Source: Kribbella sp. CA-293567
GTDB taxonomy: Bacteria; Actinomycetota; Actinomycetes; Propionibacteriales; Kribbellaceae
Reading direction: 5' to 3'
DNA length: 64,000 bases
NCBI RefSeq assembly: GCF_027627575.1
Contig: NZ_CP114065.1
Location: 1,426,001 to 1,490,000 of the forward strand
Of this stretch, positions 1 through 9,082 are shown one piece after another; positions within the stretch are counted from its first letter, which is position 1, and every line of letters starts with the position of its first letter. The notes under the pieces are model-generated. The model worked only from the letters and a program-made list of their open reading frames with translations, made no database searches and was not told the DNA's origin. A program made the translations under genes and the position numbers.

Positions 1-32
1 TCGATCTGCTCCGCGGTCTTCAAGTCCACCAT
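1..32 (-). CDS. map: Probable type I methionine aminopeptidase, 5' end only
   Basis: Reading the minus strand from the ATG at 32-30 gives MVDLKTAEQI before the window ends. This resembles the opening of actinobacterial type I methionine aminopeptidases (M-V-x-L-K-T-x-x-x-I), which remove the initiator methionine from nascent proteins. A GAGGA Shine-Dalgarno-like stretch lies about 10 nt upstream. Only ten residues are visible, so the family call rests on that start alone and no catalytic residue can be checked. Confidence 0.4.
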   Translation of the reverse strand, partial: MVDLKTAEQI

Positions 33-52
33 CTGCTGAGTCCTCAACGTCA

Positions 53-82
53 CGTGATAGTTGTCCCGGGATTACTATCACG
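53..82. promoter_or_regulatory. 30-bp near-perfect palindrome between divergent genes
   Basis: CGTGATAGT (53-61) is repeated in inverted form as ACTATCACG (74-82), and the centre TCCCGGGA (64-71) is itself palindromic about the same axis; only two base pairs of 15 fail to match. It lies 21 bp upstream of the minus-strand start at 32 and 96 bp upstream of the CapA-like gene. The symmetry suggests a dimeric repressor site over the leftward promoter. The regulator is unknown. Confidence 0.5.
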
Positions 83-177
83 GTAGGCCGATCACCTGAT
101 TCTTCAACCTTTCTGCCGTTCGCGGCGTCTCTCCGTACAGATCCACAAGGGTGGGTCGGTGACTCCGGGGGAGACCG

Positions 178-1332
178 ATGGGCAAGTTCGGGCGAGGTGT
201 GGTCGCGGCGGTGACGCTGGTCGCCGGTCTGGGGACGCTGACCGGTTGTATCGCTGACACTCAGGCCGCCGAGAACGGGCCGGCAGCGTCCAGCGGTTCC
301 CAAGCCGAGCCCGGGGCGGCGCAACAGAAGACTCCGGACCAGTTCACGCTGGTGGCGACCGGTGACGTGCTGCTGCACGAGCGGCTCTGGAACACCGCCA
401 AGCGCGACGGTACCAACGGCGAATGGGATTTCGCCCCGCTGCTCCGAGGCGTCAAACCTTTGGTCCAGCAGGCGGATCTGGCGTTGTGTCACCTGGAGAC
501 CCCGCTCGGTACGCCGCCCACCGGCTATCCGCTGTTCCAGGGCCCGCCGCAGATCGTGCCGGCCCTGGTCAAGACCGGGTACGACGCCTGCACCACCGCC
601 AGCAACCACAGCTTCGACAAAGGTGCGGCCGGCATCGACCGCACGCTGAGGCTGCTTGACAAAGCAGGGATCGAGCACACCGGCACAGCTCGGACGCGGG
701 AAGAGGCCGAAACTCCCAGAATCGTCACGGTGCAAGGCGTCCAGGTCGGTCTGCTCAGCTACACCTACGGTTTCAACGGCATGCCGTACCCGGCAGGGCA
801 GACCTGGCGGGCCGGCAAGCTCGACGCCGACCGGATCAAGGCGAAGGCGCGGAAGGCTCGCGACAACGGCGCGGAGATCGTCGTGGTCAGCGCGCACTGG
901 GGCGACGAGTACTCCAGCACCCCCAACGACCAGCAGCGCACTCTCGCGCGGCAACTCCTTGCCGACAGCAACATCGACCTGATCGTCGGCCACCACGCGC
1001 ACGTCGTCCAGCCGGTCGAGCAGCTCAACGGCAAGTGGGTCGTCTACGGCCTCGGCAACCTGGTCGCCGCCCATCGCAAGCCGGCGAGTATCAAGTCGGA
1101 GGGGTTGCTGATGAAGTTCACCTTCCGCAAGGACGGCGACCGGTGGAAGGCCGACGCGCAGTACGCGCCGCTGCTGATGACCGACACACTGCCCGTCCGG
1201 GTGCTCGACGTGCAACGCGAACTGGCCGAGCCCGGTCTGTCCGCAACCAGGAGAAGCCGCCTCGAGCTGGCCCAACGGCGTACCACCGCGACCGTTACCT
1301 CCCTCACCACAAACCTCGAGCTGCTCCGATGA
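178..1332 (+). CDS. CapA-family lipoprotein, metallophosphatase-like
   Basis: This 384-residue protein belongs to the CapA/PgsA capsule family (PGA_cap), whose members have a calcineurin-like phosphoesterase fold. The N-terminus is a lipoprotein signal with the lipobox cysteine near residue 24 (LTGC), so it should be anchored on the outer face of the membrane. After a Ala/Ser/Pro-rich linker the fold begins with VATGDVLLH, followed by the TASNHSFDKG motif and VVVSAHWGDEY and GHHAHVVQ histidine clusters that normally form the metal site. There are no capB/capC genes nearby, so a role in poly-gamma-glutamate synthesis is unlikely; the true substrate is unknown. The gene converges on the ABC exporter pair. 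Confidence 0.85.
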   Translation: MGKFGRGVVAAVTLVAGLGTLTGCIADTQAAENGPAASSGSQAEPGAAQQKTPDQFTLVATGDVLLHERLWNTAKRDGTNGEWDFAPLLRGVKPLVQQADLALCHLETPLGTPPTGYPLFQGPPQIVPALVKTGYDACTTASNHSFDKGAAGIDRTLRLLDKAGIEHTGTARTREEAETPRIVTVQGVQVGLLSYTYGFNGMPYPAGQTWRAGKLDADRIKAKARKARDNGAEIVVVSAHWGDEYSSTPNDQQRTLARQLLADSNIDLIVGHHAHVVQPVEQLNGKWVVYGLGNLVAAHRKPASIKSEGLLMKFTFRKDGDRWKADAQYAPLLMTDTLPVRVLDVQRELAEPGLSATRRSRLELAQRRTTATVTSLTTNLELLR

Positions 1333-1342
1333 CCGCGGCGGT

Positions 1343-3079
1343 TCAGCCGTGCCAGGAGTTCCAGAGGGCGGCGTACGAGCCTTGCCTGGCGACCAGTTCG
1401 TCGTGGCTGCCCAGCTCGGTGATCCGGCCGTCCTCGACCACCGCGACTCGGTCAGCGTCGTGAGCGGTGTAGAGGCGGTGGGCGATCGCGATCACCGTGC
1501 GGCCTTCCAGTACTGCGGCCAGCGACCTCTCCAGGTGACGCGCCGCTCGCGGGTCGATCAGCGAGGTCGCTTCGTCGAGCACCAGCGTGTGGGGATCGGC
1601 CAGCACCAGCCGCGCCAGGGCCAGCTGTTGCGCTTGAGCCGGCGTCAACGCGACCTGACCTGAGCCGACCTTCGTGTCGAGACCGTCGGTCAGCGCCTCG
1701 GCCCACTCCCGGGCGTCGACGGCCGCCAACGCGTCGAGCAGTTCCGCGTCGGTCGCGTCCTGGCGGGCCATCGCGAGGTTGTCCCGCAAGGTCCCGACGA
1801 AGATGTGGTGTTCCTGGGTGACCAGCGCGACCTGGCGGCGAAGCTCGTCCAGGGGTAGCTCGGTCATCCCGACCCCGCCGACGGTCACCGAGCCGGTGCG
1901 GGGCGGATGGATGCCCGCGACCAGCCGCCCGAGCGTCGACTTGCCCGCGCCCGACGGGCCGACCATCGCGATCCGCTCGCCCGGCTGGACGGTCAGCTCG
2001 ACGCCGTGCAGCACGTCGCGGCCTTCGACGTACGAGAACCGCACGTCACGGGCCTCGACCAGCTCACCGGACGGCTTGCGTCCCGAGGGCGTACGGTCGT
2101 CCGGGACGTCGGTGATGCCCAGCAGTCGTGCCAGGGAGGCAGCGCCGACCTGCAGCTCGTCCATCCAGGAGATCAGCCGGTCGACCGGGTCGATCAGCTG
2201 GTTGACGTAGAGCACGCCGGCCGTGACCGCGCCGAGCGAGACGTGCCCGTTGAGGTGCAGCCAGCCGCCGAACAGCAACGTGGCGACGATCGGCAGCAGG
2301 TATCCGACCTCGACGACCGGGAAGAACACCGTCCGGAGGCTCAGCGTGTACCGCTCGGCGTTGTACGACCCCCGGATGTCGTCGTCGGTACGCCGTGCGC
2401 GCTCCTCGTAGCGTTGCAGCGCCTCGACGGTGCGAGCGCCCTCGACCGTCTCGGCGAGCGAGCTGGTCATCTGCGCGTACGCCGCGTTCTCCCGCAGGTA
2501 GCCGTCCTTGGCGCGGCGCAGATACCACCGGGTCATCAGGGCGAGCACCGGCACCATCACCAGCAGCGGCACGATCACCCAGACGCCGACCAGCAGGGTC
2601 GCGCCGACGGTGAAGAGAATGGTGACGAAGGCAACGATCGTTTCCGGTACGGCGAACCGCACGGTCCGGGACAGGGCGTCCACGTCCCGCGACGTCCGCG
2701 ACAGCAGATCGCCGGTGCCGGCCCGCTCGACCGTGCCGATCGGCAGCGCGAGCGCGTTGTCGACGAACTCCTCCCGCAGCTCGGCCAGCACCTGCTCACC
2801 CAGCGCGAAGGAGCGGACGCGGGCCCAGCGGGTGAGCAGCGACTGCGCGATGACGAAGACCGCGATCACCAGGATGACCTGGTTGACCTTGCTCGCGGTG
2901 GTGCCGTTCTGCACGTCCTCGACCAGTGTGCCGATCAGTCGCGGCGCGGCCAGCCCGGAGATCGCCGCCAGCGCGTGCAGGCCCATCGCGGTGATCAGCG
3001 CGCGCGGATGCCGCCGGGCCAGCCGCCGGGCGTGCCGGCGAACCTCGGCGGTGCTCGCCACCGGCAGGATCTGCGTCAT
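1343..3079 (-). CDS. ABC exporter half-transporter, ATPase-competent subunit
   Basis: This 578-residue subunit has an N-terminal six-helix type I exporter domain and a C-terminal nucleotide-binding domain. The NBD keeps Walker A (GPSGAGKST), the Q-loop (VTQEHH), Walker B with the catalytic glutamate (VLDEATS) and the H-loop histidine (IAHR). Its signature motif, normally LSGGQ, is replaced by LTPAQAQ. The ATG at 3079 overlaps the stop of the upstream gene by four bases (ATGA), and that partner has the reciprocal defects, so the two should form an obligate heterodimer with one working ATP site. Substrate is not predictable; multidrug or lipid export is usual for this class. Some frames read through both genes, but the overlap and motif order show two proteins. 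Confidence 0.9.
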   Translation of the reverse strand: MTQILPVASTAEVRRHARRLARRHPRALITAMGLHALAAISGLAAPRLIGTLVEDVQNGTTASKVNQVILVIAVFVIAQSLLTRWARVRSFALGEQVLAELREEFVDNALALPIGTVERAGTGDLLSRTSRDVDALSRTVRFAVPETIVAFVTILFTVGATLLVGVWVIVPLLVMVPVLALMTRWYLRRAKDGYLRENAAYAQMTSSLAETVEGARTVEALQRYEERARRTDDDIRGSYNAERYTLSLRTVFFPVVEVGYLLPIVATLLFGGWLHLNGHVSLGAVTAGVLYVNQLIDPVDRLISWMDELQVGAASLARLLGITDVPDDRTPSGRKPSGELVEARDVRFSYVEGRDVLHGVELTVQPGERIAMVGPSGAGKSTLGRLVAGIHPPRTGSVTVGGVGMTELPLDELRRQVALVTQEHHIFVGTLRDNLAMARQDATDAELLDALAAVDAREWAEALTDGLDTKVGSGQVALTPAQAQQLALARLVLADPHTLVLDEATSLIDPRAARHLERSLAAVLEGRTVIAIAHRLYTAHDADRVAVVEDGRITELGSHDELVARQGSYAALWNSWHG

Positions 3080-4797
3080 GCGAGCACCTCCTCGTCCTCG
3101 GTCTGTCTCGTCACGGTCCGGTGGTACCGCGCTTCGTTCTCCAGCAGGTCGTGATGCTTGCCAACAGCAACAACATGGCCGGCGGCGACGAAGATCACCT
3201 CGTCCACCCGGTCCAGCAGCAGCGGGCTCGAGGTGAGCACCACCGTGCTGCGGCCGGCCCGGTGCTCGCGCAGCCGGTCCGCGATCCGCGCCTCGGTGTG
3301 CGCGTCGACCGCGGAGGTCGGCTCGACCAGCACCAGGACCGACGGGTCGGCCAGCAGCGCGCGGACCAGGACCAGCCGTTGTCGCTGACCGCCGGAGAAG
3401 GACCGCCCCTTCTCCTCGACGGCCGAGTCGAGTCCGTCGGTCAACGCGACCAGCACGTCCTCGGCGGACGCCGTCCGGATCGCGCTCAGCAGTTCCTCGT
3501 CGCTGCGTTGCCGATCCGGGTCGAGCTCGTGCCGCAGTGTGCCGGTGAAGAGTTGCGAGCCGGTGTCGCTGACCAGGATCCGGGTGCGGACGTCGGCCCG
3601 GGTCGCGCTGGCGAGGGTGACGCCGCCGTACCGGACCTCGCTGGTGTCGTCGTACCGGCCGAGGCGGTCGGCCAGGCCGGCGGCGCGGTCGGGCTCGGCG
3701 GAGACGATCGCGGTCAGCAGGCCGTTCCGCGCGCGGATGCCGGAGACCGGGTCGACCAGGTCGCCCGCGGACGGCAGCCGCACCGGCCGGGTGGGGTCGA
3801 CGACCTCGGGGGTCAGTGCGAGCACGCGGTTGATCCGGCGGGCGGCGACCAGTCCACGCATCAGCTTGTCGGCCGTCTCGGTCGCCGTTCGCAGCGGCAG
3901 CACCAAGAAGGTGGCGTAGCCGTAGAAGGCGACCAGGCTGCCGGCGCTGAGCTCGCCGCGGAGGGCGAAGTGGGCGCCGAGACCGACGACGGCCACAATG
4001 AAGATGCCCGGGAGCAGCACCTGCGCCGCGTCGAGCACCGACTGGATGCGAGCCACCTGCACGCCCGCCTTCCGGACCTGTTGTGACTCGCGCCGGTACC
4101 TGCGGGAGAAGGAGTCCTCGCCGCCGATGCCGCGGAGTACCCGCAGGCCGGAGACGATGTCGGAGCCGAGCGAGTTGAGCTGGCTGACCGCCTCGCGCTG
4201 GGCCAGTTGCCGGGTGTGCAGCGGCCGCAGCATCGGTCCGAGGCAGAACAGCATCACCGGCACGCCGATCAGCACCACCAGGCCGAGCAGGGGCGAGGAG
4301 GAGAGCAGGATCGTCGCGACGATGAAGAACGCGACGACCGCGCCGGCGAACCGGGCGGAGATGTCGAGCAGGTTGCCGATGTAGGCCAGGTCGCCCGAGC
4401 CGACGCTGACCACCTCGCCGGTGGCCAGGTGCTTGGGCAGCGTGGCGCCGAGCTCGGCGGACTTGCGGGTGACCACCTGGACCGTGCGGTAGGCGCCGCT
4501 CAGCCAGTTCACCACCGCGAACCGGTGCCGCATGATGCCGGCCGCCGCCTGCAGCAGACCGACCCCGACCAGCACACTCGCCCACAGCAGCAACCGCTCG
4601 GTGTCGCGGCCCGCGATCCCTTCGTCGATCGCCTTGCCGAGCACGGCCGGGATGAAGGCCTGCGAGCCCATCCACAGGATCCCGAACGCCGCACCGCCCG
4701 CGAGCGTGGCCTTCTGACCGCGCGCTATCCACCAGAGGTAGCGCGCGGGGGAGCGGTGATCGGGGACGCCGGGATCGGCCAGTGGAAGCTTTCTCAT
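3076..4797 (-). CDS. ABC exporter half-transporter, degenerate-NBD subunit
   Basis: This 573-residue protein is the first gene of the exporter pair: membrane domain to about residue 320, then an NBD. Where Walker A should lie the sequence reads IVSAEPDRAAG with no GxxGxGK; the Q-loop glutamine is missing, Walker B reads VLVLVEPTS with the aspartate lost, and the H-loop is TSSPL with no histidine. The signature SGGQRQRL is intact. It therefore should bind little or no ATP itself but supply the signature motif to the partner's good Walker site. The ATG at 4797 has a GAAGGG ribosome site. Translation of the partner is coupled by ATGA overlap. Confidence 0.9.
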   Translation of the reverse strand: MRKLPLADPGVPDHRSPARYLWWIARGQKATLAGGAAFGILWMGSQAFIPAVLGKAIDEGIAGRDTERLLLWASVLVGVGLLQAAAGIMRHRFAVVNWLSGAYRTVQVVTRKSAELGATLPKHLATGEVVSVGSGDLAYIGNLLDISARFAGAVVAFFIVATILLSSSPLLGLVVLIGVPVMLFCLGPMLRPLHTRQLAQREAVSQLNSLGSDIVSGLRVLRGIGGEDSFSRRYRRESQQVRKAGVQVARIQSVLDAAQVLLPGIFIVAVVGLGAHFALRGELSAGSLVAFYGYATFLVLPLRTATETADKLMRGLVAARRINRVLALTPEVVDPTRPVRLPSAGDLVDPVSGIRARNGLLTAIVSAEPDRAAGLADRLGRYDDTSEVRYGGVTLASATRADVRTRILVSDTGSQLFTGTLRHELDPDRQRSDEELLSAIRTASAEDVLVALTDGLDSAVEEKGRSFSGGQRQRLVLVRALLADPSVLVLVEPTSAVDAHTEARIADRLREHRAGRSTVVLTSSPLLLDRVDEVIFVAAGHVVAVGKHHDLLENEARYHRTVTRQTEDEEVLA

Positions 4798-4851
4798 AAC
4801 CCTTCGAGGCTATGCGGGCCCACCGACAAAAGCATGTGAATTAAAGGGACC

Positions 4852-6036
4852 TCAGCGGCGGTAGGTCAGTTTGCGGAGCAACACCTCGAACGGACCACGG
4901 ACACCGCGCCGGCGCATCAGCTCGGCCCCGAGCACCGTGAGTGCCCAGGTGGCGAAGGCGAGGATGGCGGCCTGCCACTGGTGCATCGTGTGGCCGAAGT
5001 CGAGCAGGTACGGGAAGAAGAAGACCGCCCACACGACCGACTGGAGCAGGTAGCAGGTCAGCGAGCGCTGTCCGGTGGCCTGCAGGGCGGTGATGACACG
5101 GCCGGGCTGCTTGATCCGCAGGGTCCACAGCGCGATCAGTGCCGCGTACGCCGGGCCGCCCGCGAAGCCGGCGACCGAGTGGAGGAAGGCAACCGGTACT
5201 ACGTCCTCCCCGGTGCCGTGCAGGATGCCCGCGGTGTAGAGAGCCAGCGGGACGCCACCCAGGAACGAGATCGGGATACCGATGACCGCCATTCGGCGCA
5301 GCAACTGCTGGTGCCGTGCGGGATCTTCGAAGAGGCGCAGACGCGCGGCCCAGATGCCGAAGAGGAACGCGCCCGCCGCGGTAACGGCCAGCAGCGGTGC
5401 AGTGAAGAGAATGGTGACTCCGCGGTCGAGCATCGCCTCCAGCGGGTTGTGCTCGATTGTCCAGGGGTAGACGGTCGCGATAGTGGCAGCGTCGGTCGGT
5501 GCGGAGAAGAAGGCATACAGAGTGGCGCCCAGGACAGTCCAGACACCGGCGGTGATCAGTAGACGCTTGTTGCCGTAGCGGACAGCCGGGACGAGCACCA
5601 GCGCGAGTAGGCCGTACGCGGCGAGGATGTCGCCGTAGTACAGGAGTACTGCGTGCAGCACTCCCAGCACGACCATCCAGCGGCCGCGGCGGCGCAGGAG
5701 CTTGCGGATGCCGCGCCACTCGACTCCGTCGCTCTCCTGCCGGCGCATGATCTGGACCATGCCGTAGCCGAACAGGGCCGCGAACATGGTGTAGGACCGG
5801 CCGTCGACCAGCGTCGTCCCCAGGAAGGCCGCGATGCGGTCCGGCAGGGCGGAGGCGACCGGCGTAGCGCGGATCTCGTCCACGCCGGGTGGATGCAGGA
5901 GTCCGTGGGTGTTGGCGAAGGCGATGAAGAGCAGCAGCAGGCCGCGCGCGAGGTCTGGTCCGAGTGCCCGGGCAGAGACGGCTGTCGGGCCGGTCGCGGT
6001 CGAGGTACGGGGCTGGTCCAGCGGCGTCCGCGTCAT
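4852..6036 (-). CDS. DUF418-family membrane protein (YeiB-like)
   Basis: This 394-residue, strongly hydrophobic protein has about ten predicted membrane segments. The opening ALGPDLARGLLLLFIAFAN and the C-terminal region with the conserved TCYLLQSVV segment match the DUF418/YeiB family, which is related to acyltransferase-3 type membrane proteins. No catalytic activity is established for the family. The gene stands alone downstream (in minus-strand terms) of nothing obvious and diverges from the glycerophosphodiesterase at 6221. Confidence 0.85.
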   Translation of the reverse strand: MTRTPLDQPRTSTATGPTAVSARALGPDLARGLLLLFIAFANTHGLLHPPGVDEIRATPVASALPDRIAAFLGTTLVDGRSYTMFAALFGYGMVQIMRRQESDGVEWRGIRKLLRRRGRWMVVLGVLHAVLLYYGDILAAYGLLALVLVPAVRYGNKRLLITAGVWTVLGATLYAFFSAPTDAATIATVYPWTIEHNPLEAMLDRGVTILFTAPLLAVTAAGAFLFGIWAARLRLFEDPARHQQLLRRMAVIGIPISFLGGVPLALYTAGILHGTGEDVVPVAFLHSVAGFAGGPAYAALIALWTLRIKQPGRVITALQATGQRSLTCYLLQSVVWAVFFFPYLLDFGHTMHQWQAAILAFATWALTVLGAELMRRRGVRGPFEVLLRKLTYRR

Positions 6037-6220
6037 GGCACCGACGATATGAGCGGGCTCGCCGCCCGGCAGCGACTTAGGTATCCGGCCCGTGGCCGAA
6101 GGGGTCGTTGTCCGGGGTCGTCACCGTCCGAAGGGAGCGGCCCACAGTTGGTGGCCGAGCTTCACCTTGCGTTGGGCAACGGGTTCCCCCGCCGCCACCT
6201 GGGCCGCCTGTGCTGGAACC

Positions 6221-7186
6221 ATGTTGGTGATCGCGCACCGGGGAGCGAGTGGCTACCGCCCGGAACACACGCCGCAGGCCTACCGGCTCGCCGCGGCCCT
6301 GGGAGCCGACTACCTGGAACCCGACCTCGTCGCCACGCTGGACGGGGTCCTGGTGGTCCGGCACGAGAACGAACTGTCCGGTACGACGGACGTCGCGCGG
6401 CACGCGGTGTTCGCGGACCGGCGGATCACCAAGATCGTCGACGGGGCGGTCGTGCACGGGTGGTTCGCCGAGGACTTCACCTACGAGGAGCTGCAGGTCC
6501 TGCGGACCCGCGAGCGGATGCCCGCCCTGCGCGCCGGCAACACGGCGTACGACGGCCGGGAGGGGATCCAGACCTTCGACCAGGTGGTCGCGCTGGCGCG
6601 GCAGGAGTCCGCGCGGCTCGGCCGGCCGATCGGCGTGATCCCGGAGATCAAGCACCCGGCGTACTTCCGCCGGCTGGGCCTGCCGCTGGAGGAGCTGCTC
6701 GCCGCGCGGCTGATCGCGCTGGGGCTGCACAAGGGCGAGGTGATGATCCAGTCGTTCGAGCCCACCAGCCTGCGGCGGCTGGCGGTGATGACGGACGTGC
6801 CGCTGGTCCAGCTGGTCGACTCCGGCAGCGCGCCGAACGACTTTCTTCGGCACGGCGACGCCCGGACCTTCGCCGACCTGATCGCGCCGTCGGGGCTGCG
6901 GGAGATCTCGACGTACGCGCACGTACTGGCGCCGCACAAGGACCTCGTCATCCCGCGCACCGCCGACGGCAGCCTCGGTGAGCCGACCCGGCTGGTCGAG
7001 CAAGCCCACCGGGCCGGCCTGTCGGTGCAGCTGTGGACCTTCCGGGCCGAGCGCCGCTTCCTGCCCACCGGCCTGGACCTGGCCGGTGAACTGGCCCGCT
7101 TCGCCGCGACCGGCGTCGACGGTGTCTTCGCCGACCACCCGGACATCGCGGTGGCCGCCGCGGCCAGAACCAGCCTCAAGGTCTAG
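6221..7186 (+). CDS. Glycerophosphodiester phosphodiesterase family protein
   Basis: From the ATG at 6221 the protein is 321 residues and begins MLVIAHRGASGYRPEHT, the canonical GDPD opening in which the histidine and glutamate take part in catalysis. EPDLVATLDGVLVVRHE supplies the metal-binding E-x-D and the second histidine, and EIKH a further ligand. The family hydrolyses glycerophosphodiesters to glycerol-3-phosphate and an alcohol. An open frame extends upstream to 6092 but that part has no family similarity and no signal peptide, so the start at 6221 is preferred. The stop overlaps the end of the convergent M48 gene by four bases. Confidence 0.88.
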   Translation: MLVIAHRGASGYRPEHTPQAYRLAAALGADYLEPDLVATLDGVLVVRHENELSGTTDVARHAVFADRRITKIVDGAVVHGWFAEDFTYEELQVLRTRERMPALRAGNTAYDGREGIQTFDQVVALARQESARLGRPIGVIPEIKHPAYFRRLGLPLEELLAARLIALGLHKGEVMIQSFEPTSLRRLAVMTDVPLVQLVDSGSAPNDFLRHGDARTFADLIAPSGLREISTYAHVLAPHKDLVIPRTADGSLGEPTRLVEQAHRAGLSVQLWTFRAERRFLPTGLDLAGELARFAATGVDGVFADHPDIAVAAAARTSLKV

Positions 7187-8451
7187 CGGAGCTCGGACCG
7201 CAGCTCGGTCAGTACGGCCTCCGCGGGCCCTGCCAGCTCCCGGTCGATGGCGCGGCTCTCATCGGTGCCCAGGACGACCAGTGCGCTGGCGGCCGGCTTG
7301 GTCCTGATCAGCTTGGCGCGGAGGTTGGTCGGGGGATGGGTGGCGTCGATCCGGGTATCGCGTAGGCGGCTGACCCGGAGCCGCCGGTCGATCTCTCGTG
7401 CCGGGACCTGACCGATGGCGCGGGTGACAGCCTGCAGCGGCTCCACGTCGGAACCGAAGCGCACGGCTCGCTCCAGCGCGCGATAGGAGGTCTCGCTGAG
7501 TACCAGCTTCTCCAGCGCCCGAGCTGTCTCCTCCGAGCCCGCGATCTCCGCAGCCCGTCGGTCAGCCAGGTACTCCGCGCGCTGGCCGCTGCGCAGGTCG
7601 ATCCTGGTCAGCAACCACTTGACAGCCCTGACTGCGCCGCCGACGGTCGCGTTGACCAGCCGGGTGATGACGCTGGGACCGGTGTTGGCCTCGGTCGCGT
7701 AGATGAGCTCCTGGCGGTACTCGTCGAGCGGCTGCTCGCTGAAGGTCTCCTCGAGCTCGTCGAGGATCGTCATCGCCGAGCCGACCACCCAGCCGTGCCT
7801 GGTGTCACCGTTCTTGCCGTGTCCCAGCTCGTGAGCCAGTACTGCGACGCGCTCCTGCGGCCGGAGTGCCGCCCACAACGGCAAGCCGATGCCGACCACG
7901 GGCATGAACCGCCAGCCGACTCGGGTGTAGTAGAGGTTCGGTGCGGCGTCGAGCGCGACAGCGCTGACGGGCTTGGTGCCGACGGCAGCGGCGATCTTGT
8001 CGAGCAGAGCGAACAGCAGCGGCGCTTGCTGCCGGTAGACCAGTCGAGTGTCAGGGGGCAGGCAGTTCGCGCGGGGACGCAATGTCAGAGCGAGACCGAG
8101 CGGGATGACCGACAACAAGGCGCTGAGCCAGAGTGGCCGGTAGAAGACCAGCATGGCGATGCCGCCGAGCAGGCCGGCGAGCGGGAGCAGCAGGAGCCCT
8201 GCGGAGAGCGCGTAGGCAGCGATCCGGGCGGCGTCCCAGCCTGGACGCTGGATGGCGCCACGCTCCAGTTCGGCGTACAGGGTGGCTGCCAGGCGGTGGT
8301 CGAGTTGCTGTCGCCAGGCGGGTACCTGCTCGGTGGGGCCGGTCGGGTCCACGTTCCACTCGCACTTGTCACACCAGGTGACGTACTGGGTTTCCCGCGG
8401 GACCTGCTGGCCGCACTGCGGGCAGCGGATCGGGCCTTCGTCGGTCTGCAC
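7183..8451 (-). CDS. M48-family membrane zinc metalloprotease with zinc ribbon
   Basis: This 422-residue protein begins with a zinc ribbon (CPQCG...CDKC, residues 10-30), followed by two hydrophobic segments at about 75-125. The catalytic HELGH lies near residue 207 and the downstream glutamate ligand is in EYLAD, as in the HtpX/Ste24 M48 peptidases. HtpX-type enzymes degrade damaged membrane proteins, but this one is longer and has the extra ribbon, so its exact role is uncertain. The upstream region carries three 14-bp direct repeats. Confidence 0.85.
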   Translation of the reverse strand: MQTDEGPIRCPQCGQQVPRETQYVTWCDKCEWNVDPTGPTEQVPAWRQQLDHRLAATLYAELERGAIQRPGWDAARIAAYALSAGLLLLPLAGLLGGIAMLVFYRPLWLSALLSVIPLGLALTLRPRANCLPPDTRLVYRQQAPLLFALLDKIAAAVGTKPVSAVALDAAPNLYYTRVGWRFMPVVGIGLPLWAALRPQERVAVLAHELGHGKNGDTRHGWVVGSAMTILDELEETFSEQPLDEYRQELIYATEANTGPSVITRLVNATVGGAVRAVKWLLTRIDLRSGQRAEYLADRRAAEIAGSEETARALEKLVLSETSYRALERAVRFGSDVEPLQAVTRAIGQVPAREIDRRLRVSRLRDTRIDATHPPTNLRAKLIRTKPAASALVVLGTDESRAIDRELAGPAEAVLTELRSELR

Positions 8452-8475
8452 GCGAGAAGTGTGGCAGCACCGGCC

Positions 8476-8517
8476 GGTGGATCAGTGCTGCTGGATCAGT
8501 ACTGGTGGATCAGTGGC
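8476..8517. repeat. Three 14-bp direct repeats upstream of the M48 protease
   Basis: Three adjacent units, 8476-8489, 8490-8503 and 8504-8517, share the core TGGATCAGT (ggTGGATCAGTgct and two variants). They end 25 bp before the M48 start codon at 8451, within the expected promoter or leader. Regularly phased repeats of this kind are typical of activator or repressor sites, but no regulator is evident. Confidence 0.6.
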
Positions 8518-8601
8518 GGGCCGGTCGGCACGGCAGCAGGTGTGAGAGCACCGGGTGGCCTATCTGTGGTGCTGTCACCCTGCTGCTGTGCGTCCGCCGG
8601 A

Positions 8602-8928
8602 TCACGCCGCCGGCGGCTTGTCGTCGTAGATGCGAGCGGCGATGTCGGACTCGGGGGTGGGCTGGTGCTGCGGCTGCTGGACCGACTGCCAGACGGCCTT
8701 GCCGTCGGCCTCGGGCATCACGACCCAGGCGACCACGTAGCCGATCAGCGCGGTACCACCGGTGATCAGCGTCAGGCCGACGATGGCGAGCCGGACCAGG
8801 GTCGCGTCGATGCTGAAGTACTCCGCCAGGCCACCGGACACACCGGAGAGCATCCGCTGGTTGCGCGAGCGGCGAAGCGACTTGCCGGACAGGTTCGAGA
8901 ACGGTGCGTTGGAGTTCGTCATGTCCAC
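8602..8928 (-). CDS. PspC-domain small membrane protein
   Basis: The 108-residue protein contains a PspC domain (LRRSRNQRMLSGVSGGLAEYF, residues about 16-36, quoted in part) followed by one long hydrophobic stretch (IVGLTLITGGTALIGYVV) and the typical M-P-E ending. PspC proteins are membrane partners of phage-shock or envelope-stress responses. No pspA is present nearby. The C-terminal 35 residues are hydrophilic and Gln/Pro-rich. Confidence 0.88.
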   Translation of the reverse strand: MDMTNSNAPFSNLSGKSLRRSRNQRMLSGVSGGLAEYFSIDATLVRLAIVGLTLITGGTALIGYVVAWVVMPEADGKAVWQSVQQPQHQPTPESDIAARIYDDKPPAA

Positions 8929-9082
8929 TACTCTGCCGCCGCGGAGCCCACTTCCACATCGGGATCGGTACCGACCCGACCCTGGTCCGACCCCTGACCC
9001 GGCTCAGCCGCGCCGATCCGGTCCCCTGACGACTTTCGTCTGCCCCGCGCTTTCTGTCGGTGCCTGGTCCTACCGTCGAGAG

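Noticed and set aside
1343..4732. A single 1129-codon open frame across both ABC genes
   Set aside because: The upper part of that frame is Arg/Pro-rich nonsense; the proper frame of the first transporter (3076-4797) has transporter sequence and ends in an ATGA overlap with the second.
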